DNA from: Paludibacteraceae bacterium
Lineage (GTDB): Bacteria; Bacteroidota; Bacteroidia; Bacteroidales; Paludibacteraceae
Direction of reading: 5' to 3'
Assembly: GCA_016283095.1 (NCBI GenBank)
Contig: JAEEMG010000082.1
Coordinates: 62,001-126,000, forward strand
Length of the DNA stretch: 64,000 nucleotides
In this document: positions 1 to 10,337 of the stretch, piece after piece
How the letters are laid out: each line of letters opens with the position of its first letter
How positions within the stretch are numbered: position 1 is the first letter of the stretch
Translations under genes and position numbers: made by a program
The notes under the pieces: generated by a model
The model's input: only the letters and a program-made list of their open reading frames with translations
What the model was told of the DNA's origin: nothing
Database searches by the model: none

Positions 1-244
1 CATCAACCTTTTTGTTGAGCTCCTCTTGCTTCTTGTTCAATTCCTCCTGCTTTTTATTTAAATCCTCTTGTTTCTTGTCCAAATCCTTTTGGGCTTTGGA
101 AAGAGAGTCGAGCTTGGCAGACAAATCTCCTTGCATCTTTTTGATTTCTGCAAGGTCGTCGCTGTAATCCTCAGGATCGTCGCTACAAGAGAACAATCCT
201 GAAGACAACATAGCGGCTGATATTATAAACAACCAATGTTTCAT
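1..244 (-). CDS. Coiled-coil lipoprotein, partial (3' end outside window)
   Basis: The start codon is at 242-244 and the reading frame runs off the window edge at base 1, so only about 81 residues are visible. The N-terminus is a lipoprotein signal: a short basic/aromatic start, a hydrophobic stretch, and a lipobox ending Leu-Phe-Ser-Cys at Cys20. An acidic linker (SDDPEDYSDD) follows. From about residue 33 there is a coiled coil with near-perfect repeats of the type D/E-L-N-K-K-Q-E. It begins only 14 bp after the stop of the giant T9SS protein, so the two are probably co-transcribed. The function is unknown. The repeated heptads suggest an envelope spacer or an oligomerisation stalk, by analogy with Lpp-type or OmpA-associated lipoproteins, but that is inference and the C-terminal domain is not visible. 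Confidence 0.85.
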   Translation of the reverse strand, partial: MKHWLFIISAAMLSSGLFSCSDDPEDYSDDLAEIKKMQGDLSAKLDSLSKAQKDLDKKQEDLNKKQEELNKKQEELNKKVD

Positions 245-258
245 TCTCGTTAATTAAT

Positions 259-3200
259 TTATTTCTTTACTATTTTGAATGTCTTTGACTCACCGTTTTG
301 AGTCACCTTCAACATGTATGAACCTGATGTGAACTTAGTCATGTTGACAAGTGCTTCCAATTTGTAGTCTGAAACCGACTCTTCAGTTGAATAAACAAGT
401 TTACCAGTCAGATCAAAGATTTCGATTGTTACATCTTCTGCTTTGTCCATCATACCTGTTATGTTCAACATGTCTTCGACTGGGTTTGGATAAACTGCCA
501 AAGCATCACCGATTCCATCAACATTGAAGTTCAGAATCACTGGACTCTTTGGAGTACCACAAACTTCATCGCCGACAAAAGAAAGTTGGTTAGAAGCAAC
601 GTAAGTCACACCATCACGTTCCAAAGTGAAGCGGATGTTGTCGCCTGCATTAGCTGCAACATTGATGAATTGAAGAGCGTAGCCGTCTGTCAACTCGATT
701 TCCTCAACGTCGTTCTCAACATTGCCAACGATTGCTCGTACGATATCGCCATCCATTTTCTCTGGAGCATAAGCGATGATGTTCATGTTCATCTCGAAGT
801 CGGAAGCCTTTGTCTCAACAGGAGTAGCTGAACGTAAAGAAGACGATGTTGTAGGATACTTGAACTTCTTCGCGTCGCCTGCATTCTTCAACATATAACC
901 ACTGTTTGGCATCATGCTCTTAAGTGAGCCGATCCAATTGTTTCCGTAATACATCGCGAATCCTTCGTTCGACTTGATTACATCACCCTCAGTAGCTTCA
1001 TAGTCAGCCAATGCCTCTTTTACAGTCATGCTGTAAGTTGGCAAGTAAGAAATGTAATTCCAAGACTTTCCGTTTACAGGGATTTCAGTAGAAGCCAAAT
1101 CTATGTCAGAACCAGATACAAACAATGTCTGATCATACTCTGAGTAGATCTTGAACATGCCTGTGTTGTTAAGAGTAACGCCTTCATTTACCCATGCTTT
1201 CATAGATGACGAGTAGTTTGCTGACTTGTTTTTGCTCTTCACAAAACTGTTGGCACCCCAGTTGCCATTTCCAAGATATGTATCCATGTCAGACATGCTT
1301 TCGTTCTTCAAATTGAATGAAACCCAGTTCCATCCCTTGTTCAATTGGATGTTCTGATACTTCAACGAATCGTTAGAGAATACAATCGGTTTGTCTGGTC
1401 TTCCCAAAACACTGTTGTTTACAAACATTGTAGACTCTGTTGCTTTAGCTCGTGACATAAGTCCCTTGCTTGCATCCCAGATGCGATACTCAACACTGTG
1501 AGATCTTGAGACTGAAGAATAAACAGTCATCAACGCATACCACATATCCAGTGTCTTGTCGTAGCTCATGTTTGCCATGCCGACACACTCTCCCTGATAG
1601 AATGCGGCCAACATATCCTTCTCGTCGTTAGAGAACTGACCGTCTACCTTGATCTGTGCGAATACAGCCATGCTGAACTCATATTTGCTTGGGTCAACGT
1701 TCCAGTCTGGTGTGCTGCCCTCTACTGTTACATTGAGAGCAAGTGGTTCAGTCACATTGTTAGAGTTAGTCAAATATACCACCTCATTGTATGTGCCGAC
1801 TGCCAATGATGGATCAACTTCAAACTTGATAGTCTGCTTCTCCAAAGGTTTGATTGAACCTGACTCAGAAGATGCATTCAACCATGAAGGCATGTTGTTG
1901 AGTCTGTAGTTGATGATAGAACCGCCATTGTTGACGATTGGCATCTCAAACTCGTAAGACTCACCCTCTTTCTTTTCGATTGTCACAGCATCGTCCATCC
2001 ATTTCAACTGGTTGCGGTCGATGTAAGCACTCAATGTGATTGGAGAAAGGATATAGTTTCCGTTCACATCCTGTACCTTATTGACTGTGATGTTGACGAT
2101 TGTCTTCTCAATACGATAGTCTTGCTCTTTCAATGTGATGATCAACGCATCGTTGTTTACAACCCAATCGTATGACAAAGATGAGACAGCTCCCTTGTTT
2201 TTAACAGGAGGAATGTTTGTTACGCCATTAACAATTCCAACAGCGACACCAGTTGTGTCATTGTTTGCCATATTGTTCAATGTGAACTGCATCTCTTTTG
2301 TGCCCTGCCACTCAATATAGTGCTCGAATGGATAGTATAGCAACAATCCCATCTCGTCGCCGTTAGACTTTTGATTGTAGAAAGACTCAATCTGAGACTG
2401 TTGACGGTAGAGATTCCAAAGACGTATCTCATCAACCTTACCTGTGAAGTATTGGTCTACAGTCTTTTCTACACTCTTCTCTTTATGCCATACACGTGCT
2501 CCAGCATACAATTTGTCTGATGCGATTTTGCCTACCTTGTCGTTAGAGAAGTAGGTGTTCAACTGACCATCCATGTATATGCGTGCAGTTCCGGAAGAAC
2601 GGTTTACACTTAAAGTGAAGTTATGCCAGTTGTTGTCTGCATAATTACCGTTAACAAGTGTAGCGTAACCATTATGGTTGAATGAAAGAGCACCGTTCTC
2701 ATTGAATCCGACACTGAATAGTTTAGCAGGATCTTCTCCTACATTATCAATGCCATTTCCATTTGAAATGATAGTCTGGTTCTTCGCTCCATTTTCTGCA
2801 TTGAACCAGAATTCCAAAGTGAAATCCATATCTGAAGGAATGACTGCAGCAGAACTGTTCAATGCCACATAATTAGTGCCATCGAATGCTGCTGAACGAC
2901 CTTCTGGCAATGCCCATGATCCACCGTTCATGATTAGGTTAGCTCCACGAGCCTTGTCTTCAGTAGCGTTACCCTTAGCTTCATCCATATCGTAGTAAGC
3001 GATCAGACCAAGATCGTTGCCTGACAATTGTGTCGCGCTGTTGGCCTGGATAGTAGCAGACGAACGTACAGCGTTCCAGATACGGAACTGATCAACCTTA
3101 CCATTGAAATTGCCTGATTGAGTTGCGACGTTGCGACCAATCTCGATTACTCCATTGCCTTTGTATGCGTCAGCCTTCTGACCATCGATCACAGATAGAT

Positions 3201-6200
3201 AGTTGACGTATGCAGTCACAGTTGTGTCGACATTGTCGTAAACCAATGCGACGTGGTTCCATGAAGATTTCTCCCATGCAGGAACTTTTTCAGAAACGAT
3301 TTCTTTGTTTCCTACTTTGACAACCGCGTTGCCGCTGTTGTTCATACCCATTGATATCGCACCATTTGCACTACCATGGCTGAAGAATGTGGCATTCTGA
3401 ACAGAATCAAAGTTAACCCAGCACTCGAAAGTCAAATCTTTATTAGCGAAGTTGCGAGTAGCCTCTGTAGCAAGATAATCGTTTGCACCGTCCAACGCAA
3501 TAGCAATGCTATGGTCGGAAACTGCACCGTTGCGAATACCTGTCACTTCAAAATTGTTGGCTGTCAACATACCTTCGGCGATAGTCTCATTGAAGTCGAT
3601 GCGGATATCATCATTGATAGTCAAAATACCATCTGCAGGTTTTGGTGTTCCAAACAAGCGAGGATTGTACATATCCTTGATACCAGAAACAACTTCTGAA
3701 GGATTGTCATACAACTCATTGTTGATGTTGCAGAATGAAACAGCACGCAAATCATACTTCTGGTCTGGAAGGTCGTCCATGAAGAAGTTGTAGTAGATAT
3801 TTCCTCCATCAGTCGACGAGATTGTAAAGGCATTGAATCCGTTAGCTACAGCGTTTTTAGCCAAAGAATCCTCTTTATAGTAGTATGCCAATGTCAACCA
3901 GTCGTTGTCTGAACCAGACGCTGGTTTGTACTGCAACTCGATGTGCTCGAAATCAGTGTAGTTGACATCGAAGCCAGAGATTGTAATAGGCATGTAGTGT
4001 TTAGCGACACCGTCTATTGTATCTACAGCACAATTTGTATTGTATGTCCAATTGTTGCTTGGCTTAGCAATAGCTACATTTGAACAAGAAGGAATGAAAT
4101 GAACTGAGAAATAAACAGTATCAGAAATCACATCCAAGAAACTAGTTGGGTCTGCCTGACACTTAGAACAAAGAGCGATGGCCATGTTGTCGTAGTTCAA
4201 CACAGATCCCTTTGTCACTGTCAATGTCTTCTCCAATACCTGACCTGCAGGCACCAAATACTCTAGTGCAAATCCAGACATAGAGTTTCCGTCGATGCTA
4301 GGAACCGCACCGTAAGGGTTAGTAGCGTCTACAAAACGAAGATCGAACCACTGGTCTTCACCAGTCTCTGAATCATTCTTCAAATATACAGTCAAATAAG
4401 CATCCTCACCAGAAGGCACATTCTCAACAAACTTTGTTGGCATGTCGATCTTTGGATCTTCTAGTTTCATTGTTGCTGCACTGATCACTTCATTCTCATG
4501 ACCTTTCCAGTGTGAAGCAGTGTAAGCTCCCTCGTAAGGACAGCCAGTAGCTCCACCCTTTGTGCTGAACACAAATGTCGAATAAGAATCCTTTGATTTC
4601 AGACTGTTCTTGTCAACACTTCCTGAATTGACTCCGTTTTGCTCATATTCTTCATCAGAATTCTCCGAATCACGGAATACATCCACGCTCAAGTAGTCAT
4701 CATCACCGTCTTCTGCCAATACAAATCCTTTCGCATGAGAAGCCTCCAATTCATTTTCAAACTCTCCACCTTGAGTCGTCTCGATAGCCTCCTCAAATTC
4801 AAACTTAGTCTTAGCACCTGTTGTTCCTAAGTAAGTGTCATTAGAGATTTTACCTCCGATAGTGATAGAGAATGAATGGTTAGACGTAAGTGTCGAAGAG
4901 TATTGCTCACTGTACTCTACGCTTCCACCAGCTTGGAAAGAGTAGTTCTGTAATTTCAACTTCTCATTTTTAATTGCTGTCGCCTTTATACTATCGTTGT
5001 CAGACAGTGCCTTTTTCCAATCCTTGATATATGTGTTCAAAGCCTCGATGGTATCTCTGCTATACTCCAAAGACTGAGACAAATAAGGAACGTAATAGTC
5101 TGGTTTTCCAAAGTTCGCATCATCTGCATTTACCAAAGAGTAGTAGTAGTTGACAGAATCTGCATTTGCCTTAGCCTGCAACATTGAAGAGTCAGCTTCG
5201 CTTGGCAATATAAGCAGACTGTTTCTCAAATTCTCCAAAGTAGGGATCAATACCTGTTCGATATGAACCTGTGGATAAGCGAACAATGTTCCAAACTTCT
5301 GTCCCATTGTCACACCGTTGGATTGAACTACGGCTATATTGTCATTAGTCAAATATGTCTTTTCATAAGCAGAAGCTCCGCCTAATGAGTCATAAGTGGC
5401 ACGACTTACTGCGATCACATTTTGGCTGGTACCAAAAGTGATGTTTGTAGAATAACCGATGTACAAATCTCCGTTAGCACCAACATACAAAGGATCATCA
5501 CTAGTCTGGAATTTTGTAGTTGTTGTGACAGAAGTCTTTGAAGAGTTGTTTCCTGTATATTCCTCTGAATGGCTCACTCCTAAAGTGACTCCACTCTCAA
5601 CTTCAGCCAATGTTGTAGCTGTACCGACCATAGTTCCGACGCCGACAACAGTGATCTGTTGTGTTCGGACTTCTACTCCAGTTGTGAAGTCTTCTGTACC
5701 CTCGTTCTTTACAGAACCTGTATATTTTGATTCTTCACTGAAAGTGACACCCTTTTCCAAGTATGAATAACTTTTTGATCCTGGTGGGTCGCGAAGCACG
5801 CACAATAGTTTATCAGGACCAGCAGTCACGAAATTAGTTCCAGTTTGGTGTGCACCCAAGATATATGCCATACCATTGCTGTTGCCGATTGGATTCTCCC
5901 ATGCGACGCTGGTTGGATTGTCAGATGTTCCATAAGTGAAAGAGGCTGCGATTGTTCCTATTGCAGAAGAGATCGACGGTTCTGTCACCTTAAACATATA
6001 AACAGAGTTTTCTGTGTCAATAGAGTCAGAAATAGCCATTTTGTTGTTGAACAAAACCTCTGTTGGCTCCACCATTACACGGTCGATTTTTGAAGAATCA
6101 ACCTCTTTCTGAGAGTTGATGTAGAAAGGATACTCTTCAAAAACTTCGTATTTGAATCTATAGCTTGAACCTGTTGAGAATACTGGATAATTCAATGAAT

Positions 6201-9200
6201 AGCCATTTGAATCATTCCACAACTGAATGAATTCGCTCTCTCCTAACATGTTGTTAGAAGTGGTCGCAGTGTCACCGAAGTAAGGCAATGGTTTATCTAC
6301 ACCGTCAACCTGAGTCACTTCCATTTGGGCTCTATAGCGCTTTGTGAAAATTTGTTTTTGGATATATCCGATGCTGTCTACATACGACACCTTTGTGAAT
6401 CCTTCTTTGTCATTGATGCCGTTTGTGTATACAGAATCCACATACTCATACTTCTCAAACTGCTCTACCTTGTATGGAGAAAGGTTCAAAGCTGAATTGT
6501 CACCTGTTATTCCTTCGTGTCCGTAGACAGACAAAGAAACTGTATATTCGATAGGATATACCCAAGCGATGAACTCTCCAGTCTCATTGTTGACGTGGAT
6601 TGTGATATTATCAGTACCGTAATCAACAGTTGTGGCTTTGACGGTTGTCTTTGGAGCTCTTGCCAATGTGCCTTTCAAAATAGGATGCTCAACTGTTTCA
6701 GTGTGAGACACAGATTGTAATTCATATTTAGTCTGAGTTGGCTTCAAAACAATCTTCATGTCGTTCGCCAAATTGTTTTTAGAAAGAGAGAAACCAACAG
6801 GGAATGCCTCCTGCACCTCACCACCACATATACGACCGATATACTTTACCTTTGTGTTGTCGTAAAGTACAATGTCTGTAATGATGTCCTGATAGTTTCT
6901 GTCTGTGCTATCACTGTTGCAGATACGTCCGTCCAATTCGAAAGTATGACCGTCTTTTACAGCTTTTACCTCATGAATTCCAACAGGAACGTTAATAGAG
7001 AAGCTGCCATCTGCATTAGTCTTAATATACTGTCCTGATTTGTTAAGAGCAATTGCACCATCAATAGTGAAATGTACACCTTCTACTGGATAATTACCAC
7101 CGCTATAGTAAACATATCCTGTGACTTCGAAAGAACTGTTGTCTGTGAAGTTTACAGTATGGTGTTGTGCACCTTCCCCTATGAAACGGATCTCTTGTTT
7201 TGGAGAGAATTGATGTGAACCTTTTCTAGGGATTATAGTGTAGGCAGTTCCATTTCCGTAATAAGGGACAGAACGAATGTTATATACACCAGAAGAGTCT
7301 GTGACACAGCAATATGACAGACGGTTTGTAGTCAAATGAGTTTTTACCTTCTGCACATTAAAGTTGGTGCCGGTATTTCCGTGATAAGTGGCTTTGCCTT
7401 CAAAAGAACTATCATAAATCTGTTCTTTTGACATGAAATCAAATGTATAGTAAGCATCCAAATCCTTTTCATTTCCAATCAGATATCTTGTGTAGTCTGC
7501 AAGAATCTCGGCTCCACTCAATGCTCGACCCCATAAGCGTACTTCGTCAATCTCACCCTCAAAATTTTCTCCTAAAACGACTTCGCTATTAAGATCTTTT
7601 TGGAATGAGGCATTCTCAATATTTGCTTTTGTTGATAATTCTCCATTAATATAGATGAATGCCTGTGAAGTTGATTGGTCGTATACGGCAGACACATGTG
7701 TATAAGTGAACAATGGAGATTCGTTTTTTGCTTTTATTGTATCATTATCTCCTACTATAAATAAGAAATGACCTTCGTTGAATGCTAATCTGAAGACTCC
7801 TTTCTTGTTTATGATTAAAGCATTGTTTTGTGAAGACGTTGGGTAAACCCAGGCTTGCAATGTCACGGCTGACGTGTCTGCAAGAATATTTTTTCCTGGG
7901 ATTTCTACCTTGCCTGTTCCGTCAAGACCTAGTGCATAAGTCTCCAAATCGCCATCAGCCTCTAGTCTTACAGAGACAGAATCGACTCCTTGTCCATTCT
8001 CGAAAGTGATATGTCCATAAAAGTCTCCAGTAGGTGTCCTGAATCCAAAATCCTTCAAGAATTCTTCAGTGTACAGTTTAGTTCCTCCACATTCTTTCAA
8101 ACCATAAATTCTATATTCGTACAATATTCCTGGCAAACAAGATTTATCGTCATATGAAAGGTCTGAATTAACTGTCGCACTGACTGTCTCTATTTTTCTG
8201 AATGCGGTGTCTGAACTATAGACTTCTCTTCGCTCGACAACAATTTCGTCTACATCATCTGTCGCTTTCCATTTCAAATTGACACGGTCTGAAAAATAAC
8301 CCTTTGAAGCTTCAAAGTCGCTTATCGAGCCCACTTTACTTGGCTTGACGGAGCTGCCTAATACAATACTTTTTTGTTTGTAGCTATCGCTACCAGGAAT
8401 CATTTTTAGGACATAAGAATATGAATTACAGAATCGAAGAAGTTCGTCTTTGTATACTCCTTCCTCATAGTTCAAAATGAACTCTTCTACCACAGAAGTC
8501 GTTTCATTTGTTCTCACCAATTTCAATTCAGAACCATTTGACCAAATGACACCATCCTGATCCCATTTTATTTCCACATACGGTTTTTCACCTGGATTAA
8601 AATACGCAAAAGCATTTTTGGGATAACAGTGATTTGTATTTACTGAAACATTTTGCTCTTTCTTAAATTTATCCCAACCAGGAATTCCTTTTGTGGCTTT
8701 TCTTTCTATAGAAAAATAGTATTCGGACTCATCCCCGTCTTTCAAATCCATAATTGATTCATATGAACTCGTCTTAGGATCGTAAGCGATTTCTAACACT
8801 CTTGTGGTGTCAACGGTTGTATTTTTAATTGTCAACAAGAACGGACTGTCGTTATAATCTGATCCCATCACTGTTGGCATCTCCCATTTTAGGTTAACCA
8901 CCTTTTTGTCAGGATCAACTTTAACAACAAATTTTTGGACTTGAGGATAAGCTTTCAAAACATATTCATTACTCTCTGCCACATATGTGATTTGATTGTT
9001 TTTTGTAGGAAAATATTCTTGATGAACCTTGAATTTATGTGATTTCGCTAGAAAAGCTTCATCAACATTTAAAACAAAATTACCATTGGTATTATTGTTT
9101 TCTTTAATATGAGTCTCATCACCATCCATCTTACTATTATCCTCATACAAATCAATGTCTCCCAATGTCGCACAATTTCGATTATTCGTCTCTCTTTCCC

Positions 9201-9840
9201 AGTCTATTTTCACAGCTGGTTGATTAGAAGAAGATACAAAATCAGCACCTATTGAAGTGTAGTTGGCAGTTTGTATGGTCGTTGCCAACCCCCCAGACCA
9301 AGTCTCGTTTATTTGTTGGTCTTTGGTACTACCTTCTCTCCACCAAGTACCATTCATATTGATTGTGAAACTTTTATTCATATCTTTTGAGGTGATTGGC
9401 TGAGACCACTCCAATGTATGTTCATCCTCATCGCTATACTGAACGTGTGTAACATAATTTTTATAACCACTTGGCACATTTGTCGTCATTTTTAACATGC
9501 CATCGTAATTACAGTTGATTTGATAAGTGACCTTTTGAGGTGTATTCTGTGTTATCACAAATCCAGTTGGATTTTCATCATCTTCAAAACCACAATGTCC
9601 TCTGTCGCCTCCTCCTCCCCACGTCTGGAAGTATCTCACTTTGTATTCTATACATCCTGTGTTGGCATTCCATTTGAATGTGTTCCAATGCCAATCCCAG
9701 TCAGCAGCTTCCGCCTTCTGCCAAGGCACAATACACAACACACCCATCAAAATGAGCCATCGAAACTTTGAGGTAGGCACTTTTTGCCCTGAAGAGAAGA
9801 ATCTCTTAAACCTCTTTCCTAAAAAAGAAATCAGATTCAT
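259..9840 (-). CDS. Giant secreted LamG-domain protein with T9SS sorting tail (3193 aa)
   Basis: This is a very large secreted surface protein. An extended signal peptide has a long basic n-region, a hydrophobic core at about 27-40, and likely cleavage after AEA near residue 45. Fibronectin-like beta segments follow. A first LamG/concanavalin-like domain lies at about 630-800 (EIDEVRLWGRALS is typical), and two more at about 2110-2280 and 2315-2500. A BACON/Ig-like domain lies at about 2610-2700. The last ~85 residues form a type A T9SS sorting domain, with YPNPVEDMLNI near 3110 and the end FKIVKK. A middle region (about 1360-1710) holds two Ser/Thr-rich stretches with alternating hydrophobic residues. 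It should cross the outer membrane through SprA and be anchored or released at the surface. LamG domains usually bind glycans or proteins, so an adhesin or polysaccharide-binding role is likely. The exact ligand cannot be deduced. A coiled-coil lipoprotein gene follows 14 bp downstream. Confidence 0.9.
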   Translation of the reverse strand: MNLISFLGKRFKRFFSSGQKVPTSKFRWLILMGVLCIVPWQKAEAADWDWHWNTFKWNANTGCIEYKVRYFQTWGGGGDRGHCGFEDDENPTGFVITQNTPQKVTYQINCNYDGMLKMTTNVPSGYKNYVTHVQYSDEDEHTLEWSQPITSKDMNKSFTINMNGTWWREGSTKDQQINETWSGGLATTIQTANYTSIGADFVSSSNQPAVKIDWERETNNRNCATLGDIDLYEDNSKMDGDETHIKENNNTNGNFVLNVDEAFLAKSHKFKVHQEYFPTKNNQITYVAESNEYVLKAYPQVQKFVVKVDPDKKVVNLKWEMPTVMGSDYNDSPFLLTIKNTTVDTTRVLEIAYDPKTSSYESIMDLKDGDESEYYFSIERKATKGIPGWDKFKKEQNVSVNTNHCYPKNAFAYFNPGEKPYVEIKWDQDGVIWSNGSELKLVRTNETTSVVEEFILNYEEGVYKDELLRFCNSYSYVLKMIPGSDSYKQKSIVLGSSVKPSKVGSISDFEASKGYFSDRVNLKWKATDDVDEIVVERREVYSSDTAFRKIETVSATVNSDLSYDDKSCLPGILYEYRIYGLKECGGTKLYTEEFLKDFGFRTPTGDFYGHITFENGQGVDSVSVRLEADGDLETYALGLDGTGKVEIPGKNILADTSAVTLQAWVYPTSSQNNALIINKKGVFRLAFNEGHFLFIVGDNDTIKAKNESPLFTYTHVSAVYDQSTSQAFIYINGELSTKANIENASFQKDLNSEVVLGENFEGEIDEVRLWGRALSGAEILADYTRYLIGNEKDLDAYYTFDFMSKEQIYDSSFEGKATYHGNTGTNFNVQKVKTHLTTNRLSYCCVTDSSGVYNIRSVPYYGNGTAYTIIPRKGSHQFSPKQEIRFIGEGAQHHTVNFTDNSSFEVTGYVYYSGGNYPVEGVHFTIDGAIALNKSGQYIKTNADGSFSINVPVGIHEVKAVKDGHTFELDGRICNSDSTDRNYQDIITDIVLYDNTKVKYIGRICGGEVQEAFPVGFSLSKNNLANDMKIVLKPTQTKYELQSVSHTETVEHPILKGTLARAPKTTVKATTVDYGTDNITIHVNNETGEFIAWVYPIEYTVSLSVYGHEGITGDNSALNLSPYKVEQFEKYEYVDSVYTNGINDKEGFTKVSYVDSIGYIQKQIFTKRYRAQMEVTQVDGVDKPLPYFGDTATTSNNMLGESEFIQLWNDSNGYSLNYPVFSTGSSYRFKYEVFEEYPFYINSQKEVDSSKIDRVMVEPTEVLFNNKMAISDSIDTENSVYMFKVTEPSISSAIGTIAASFTYGTSDNPTSVAWENPIGNSNGMAYILGAHQTGTNFVTAGPDKLLCVLRDPPGSKSYSYLEKGVTFSEESKYTGSVKNEGTEDFTTGVEVRTQQITVVGVGTMVGTATTLAEVESGVTLGVSHSEEYTGNNSSKTSVTTTTKFQTSDDPLYVGANGDLYIGYSTNITFGTSQNVIAVSRATYDSLGGASAYEKTYLTNDNIAVVQSNGVTMGQKFGTLFAYPQVHIEQVLIPTLENLRNSLLILPSEADSSMLQAKANADSVNYYYSLVNADDANFGKPDYYVPYLSQSLEYSRDTIEALNTYIKDWKKALSDNDSIKATAIKNEKLKLQNYSFQAGGSVEYSEQYSSTLTSNHSFSITIGGKISNDTYLGTTGAKTKFEFEEAIETTQGGEFENELEASHAKGFVLAEDGDDDYLSVDVFRDSENSDEEYEQNGVNSGSVDKNSLKSKDSYSTFVFSTKGGATGCPYEGAYTASHWKGHENEVISAATMKLEDPKIDMPTKFVENVPSGEDAYLTVYLKNDSETGEDQWFDLRFVDATNPYGAVPSIDGNSMSGFALEYLVPAGQVLEKTLTVTKGSVLNYDNMAIALCSKCQADPTSFLDVISDTVYFSVHFIPSCSNVAIAKPSNNWTYNTNCAVDTIDGVAKHYMPITISGFDVNYTDFEHIELQYKPASGSDNDWLTLAYYYKEDSLAKNAVANGFNAFTISSTDGGNIYYNFFMDDLPDQKYDLRAVSFCNINNELYDNPSEVVSGIKDMYNPRLFGTPKPADGILTINDDIRIDFNETIAEGMLTANNFEVTGIRNGAVSDHSIAIALDGANDYLATEATRNFANKDLTFECWVNFDSVQNATFFSHGSANGAISMGMNNSGNAVVKVGNKEIVSEKVPAWEKSSWNHVALVYDNVDTTVTAYVNYLSVIDGQKADAYKGNGVIEIGRNVATQSGNFNGKVDQFRIWNAVRSSATIQANSATQLSGNDLGLIAYYDMDEAKGNATEDKARGANLIMNGGSWALPEGRSAAFDGTNYVALNSSAAVIPSDMDFTLEFWFNAENGAKNQTIISNGNGIDNVGEDPAKLFSVGFNENGALSFNHNGYATLVNGNYADNNWHNFTLSVNRSSGTARIYMDGQLNTYFSNDKVGKIASDKLYAGARVWHKEKSVEKTVDQYFTGKVDEIRLWNLYRQQSQIESFYNQKSNGDEMGLLLYYPFEHYIEWQGTKEMQFTLNNMANNDTTGVAVGIVNGVTNIPPVKNKGAVSSLSYDWVVNNDALIITLKEQDYRIEKTIVNITVNKVQDVNGNYILSPITLSAYIDRNQLKWMDDAVTIEKKEGESYEFEMPIVNNGGSIINYRLNNMPSWLNASSESGSIKPLEKQTIKFEVDPSLAVGTYNEVVYLTNSNNVTEPLALNVTVEGSTPDWNVDPSKYEFSMAVFAQIKVDGQFSNDEKDMLAAFYQGECVGMANMSYDKTLDMWYALMTVYSSVSRSHSVEYRIWDASKGLMSRAKATESTMFVNNSVLGRPDKPIVFSNDSLKYQNIQLNKGWNWVSFNLKNESMSDMDTYLGNGNWGANSFVKSKNKSANYSSSMKAWVNEGVTLNNTGMFKIYSEYDQTLFVSGSDIDLASTEIPVNGKSWNYISYLPTYSMTVKEALADYEATEGDVIKSNEGFAMYYGNNWIGSLKSMMPNSGYMLKNAGDAKKFKYPTTSSSLRSATPVETKASDFEMNMNIIAYAPEKMDGDIVRAIVGNVENDVEEIELTDGYALQFINVAANAGDNIRFTLERDGVTYVASNQLSFVGDEVCGTPKSPVILNFNVDGIGDALAVYPNPVEDMLNITGMMDKAEDVTIEIFDLTGKLVYSTEESVSDYKLEALVNMTKFTSGSYMLKVTQNGESKTFKIVKK

Positions 9841-10337
9841 TTTTTTAGATAATAAAATTAAAAATGTAGTTATGTCCCAATCAAAAATGGATAAATATTC
9901 ATCAAATAAGGATACAGATTCGCATTACTCACTATATCCCATTGTCCAGATCTAAATACAACAATATTTAGAACCAGCTTCAATTAATATTAAATCCCTT
10001 TGAGAGGTTTCGTAAAGTTTTTCCTTTATGTTTATGATTACCAGTTTGATATATGCGTAATCCTCTTCGTATTTTTTTTTCGCATCTTTGACAAGGTGTA
10101 AAAAGTTGTGAGTGATTACTCAAAATTTTCTGATAATTTTATGCAAGTTTACAAAGTATTTTTTATATACGCAAGTATAAAAACGTAAAAATATACATGA
10201 AATATGATTGAACCTTATTGTATACGTAAGTTTTTTCAAATCTCAGATGAAAGTTTTGCGTCATTAGAATTCAAATTCTTTTAGAAAATTCTTAACTTTG
10301 GCATATACTATTATTCAAAAGCGAAAGGAGAGATATT
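9841..10337. other. Divergent intergenic region, 497 bp
   Basis: This AT-rich spacer separates the giant minus-strand gene from malQ on the plus strand. I see no convincing ORF. It holds the malQ -7 box (10293-10300) and two near-identical 11-mers of the form TATACGYAAGT at 10166-10176 and 10221-10231, 55 bp apart, which could be a regulator site. No clear promoter was found for the giant gene. Confidence 0.5.
10293..10300 (+). promoter_or_regulatory. Promoter -7 box and ribosome site of malQ
   Basis: TAACTTTG matches the Bacteroidota -7 consensus TAnnTTTG. No good TTTG -33 element is seen at the usual spacing. Downstream, AAAGGAG at 10324-10330 stands 7 bp before the ATG at 10338. This is an unusually good Shine-Dalgarno for this phylum and supports that start. 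Confidence 0.6.

Noticed and set aside
3376..3833. Open frames antisense to the giant gene (also near 1649-1909, 5459-5770 and 9641-9955)
   Set aside because: They are by-products of the composition of the long coding frame and show no protein features or starts of their own.
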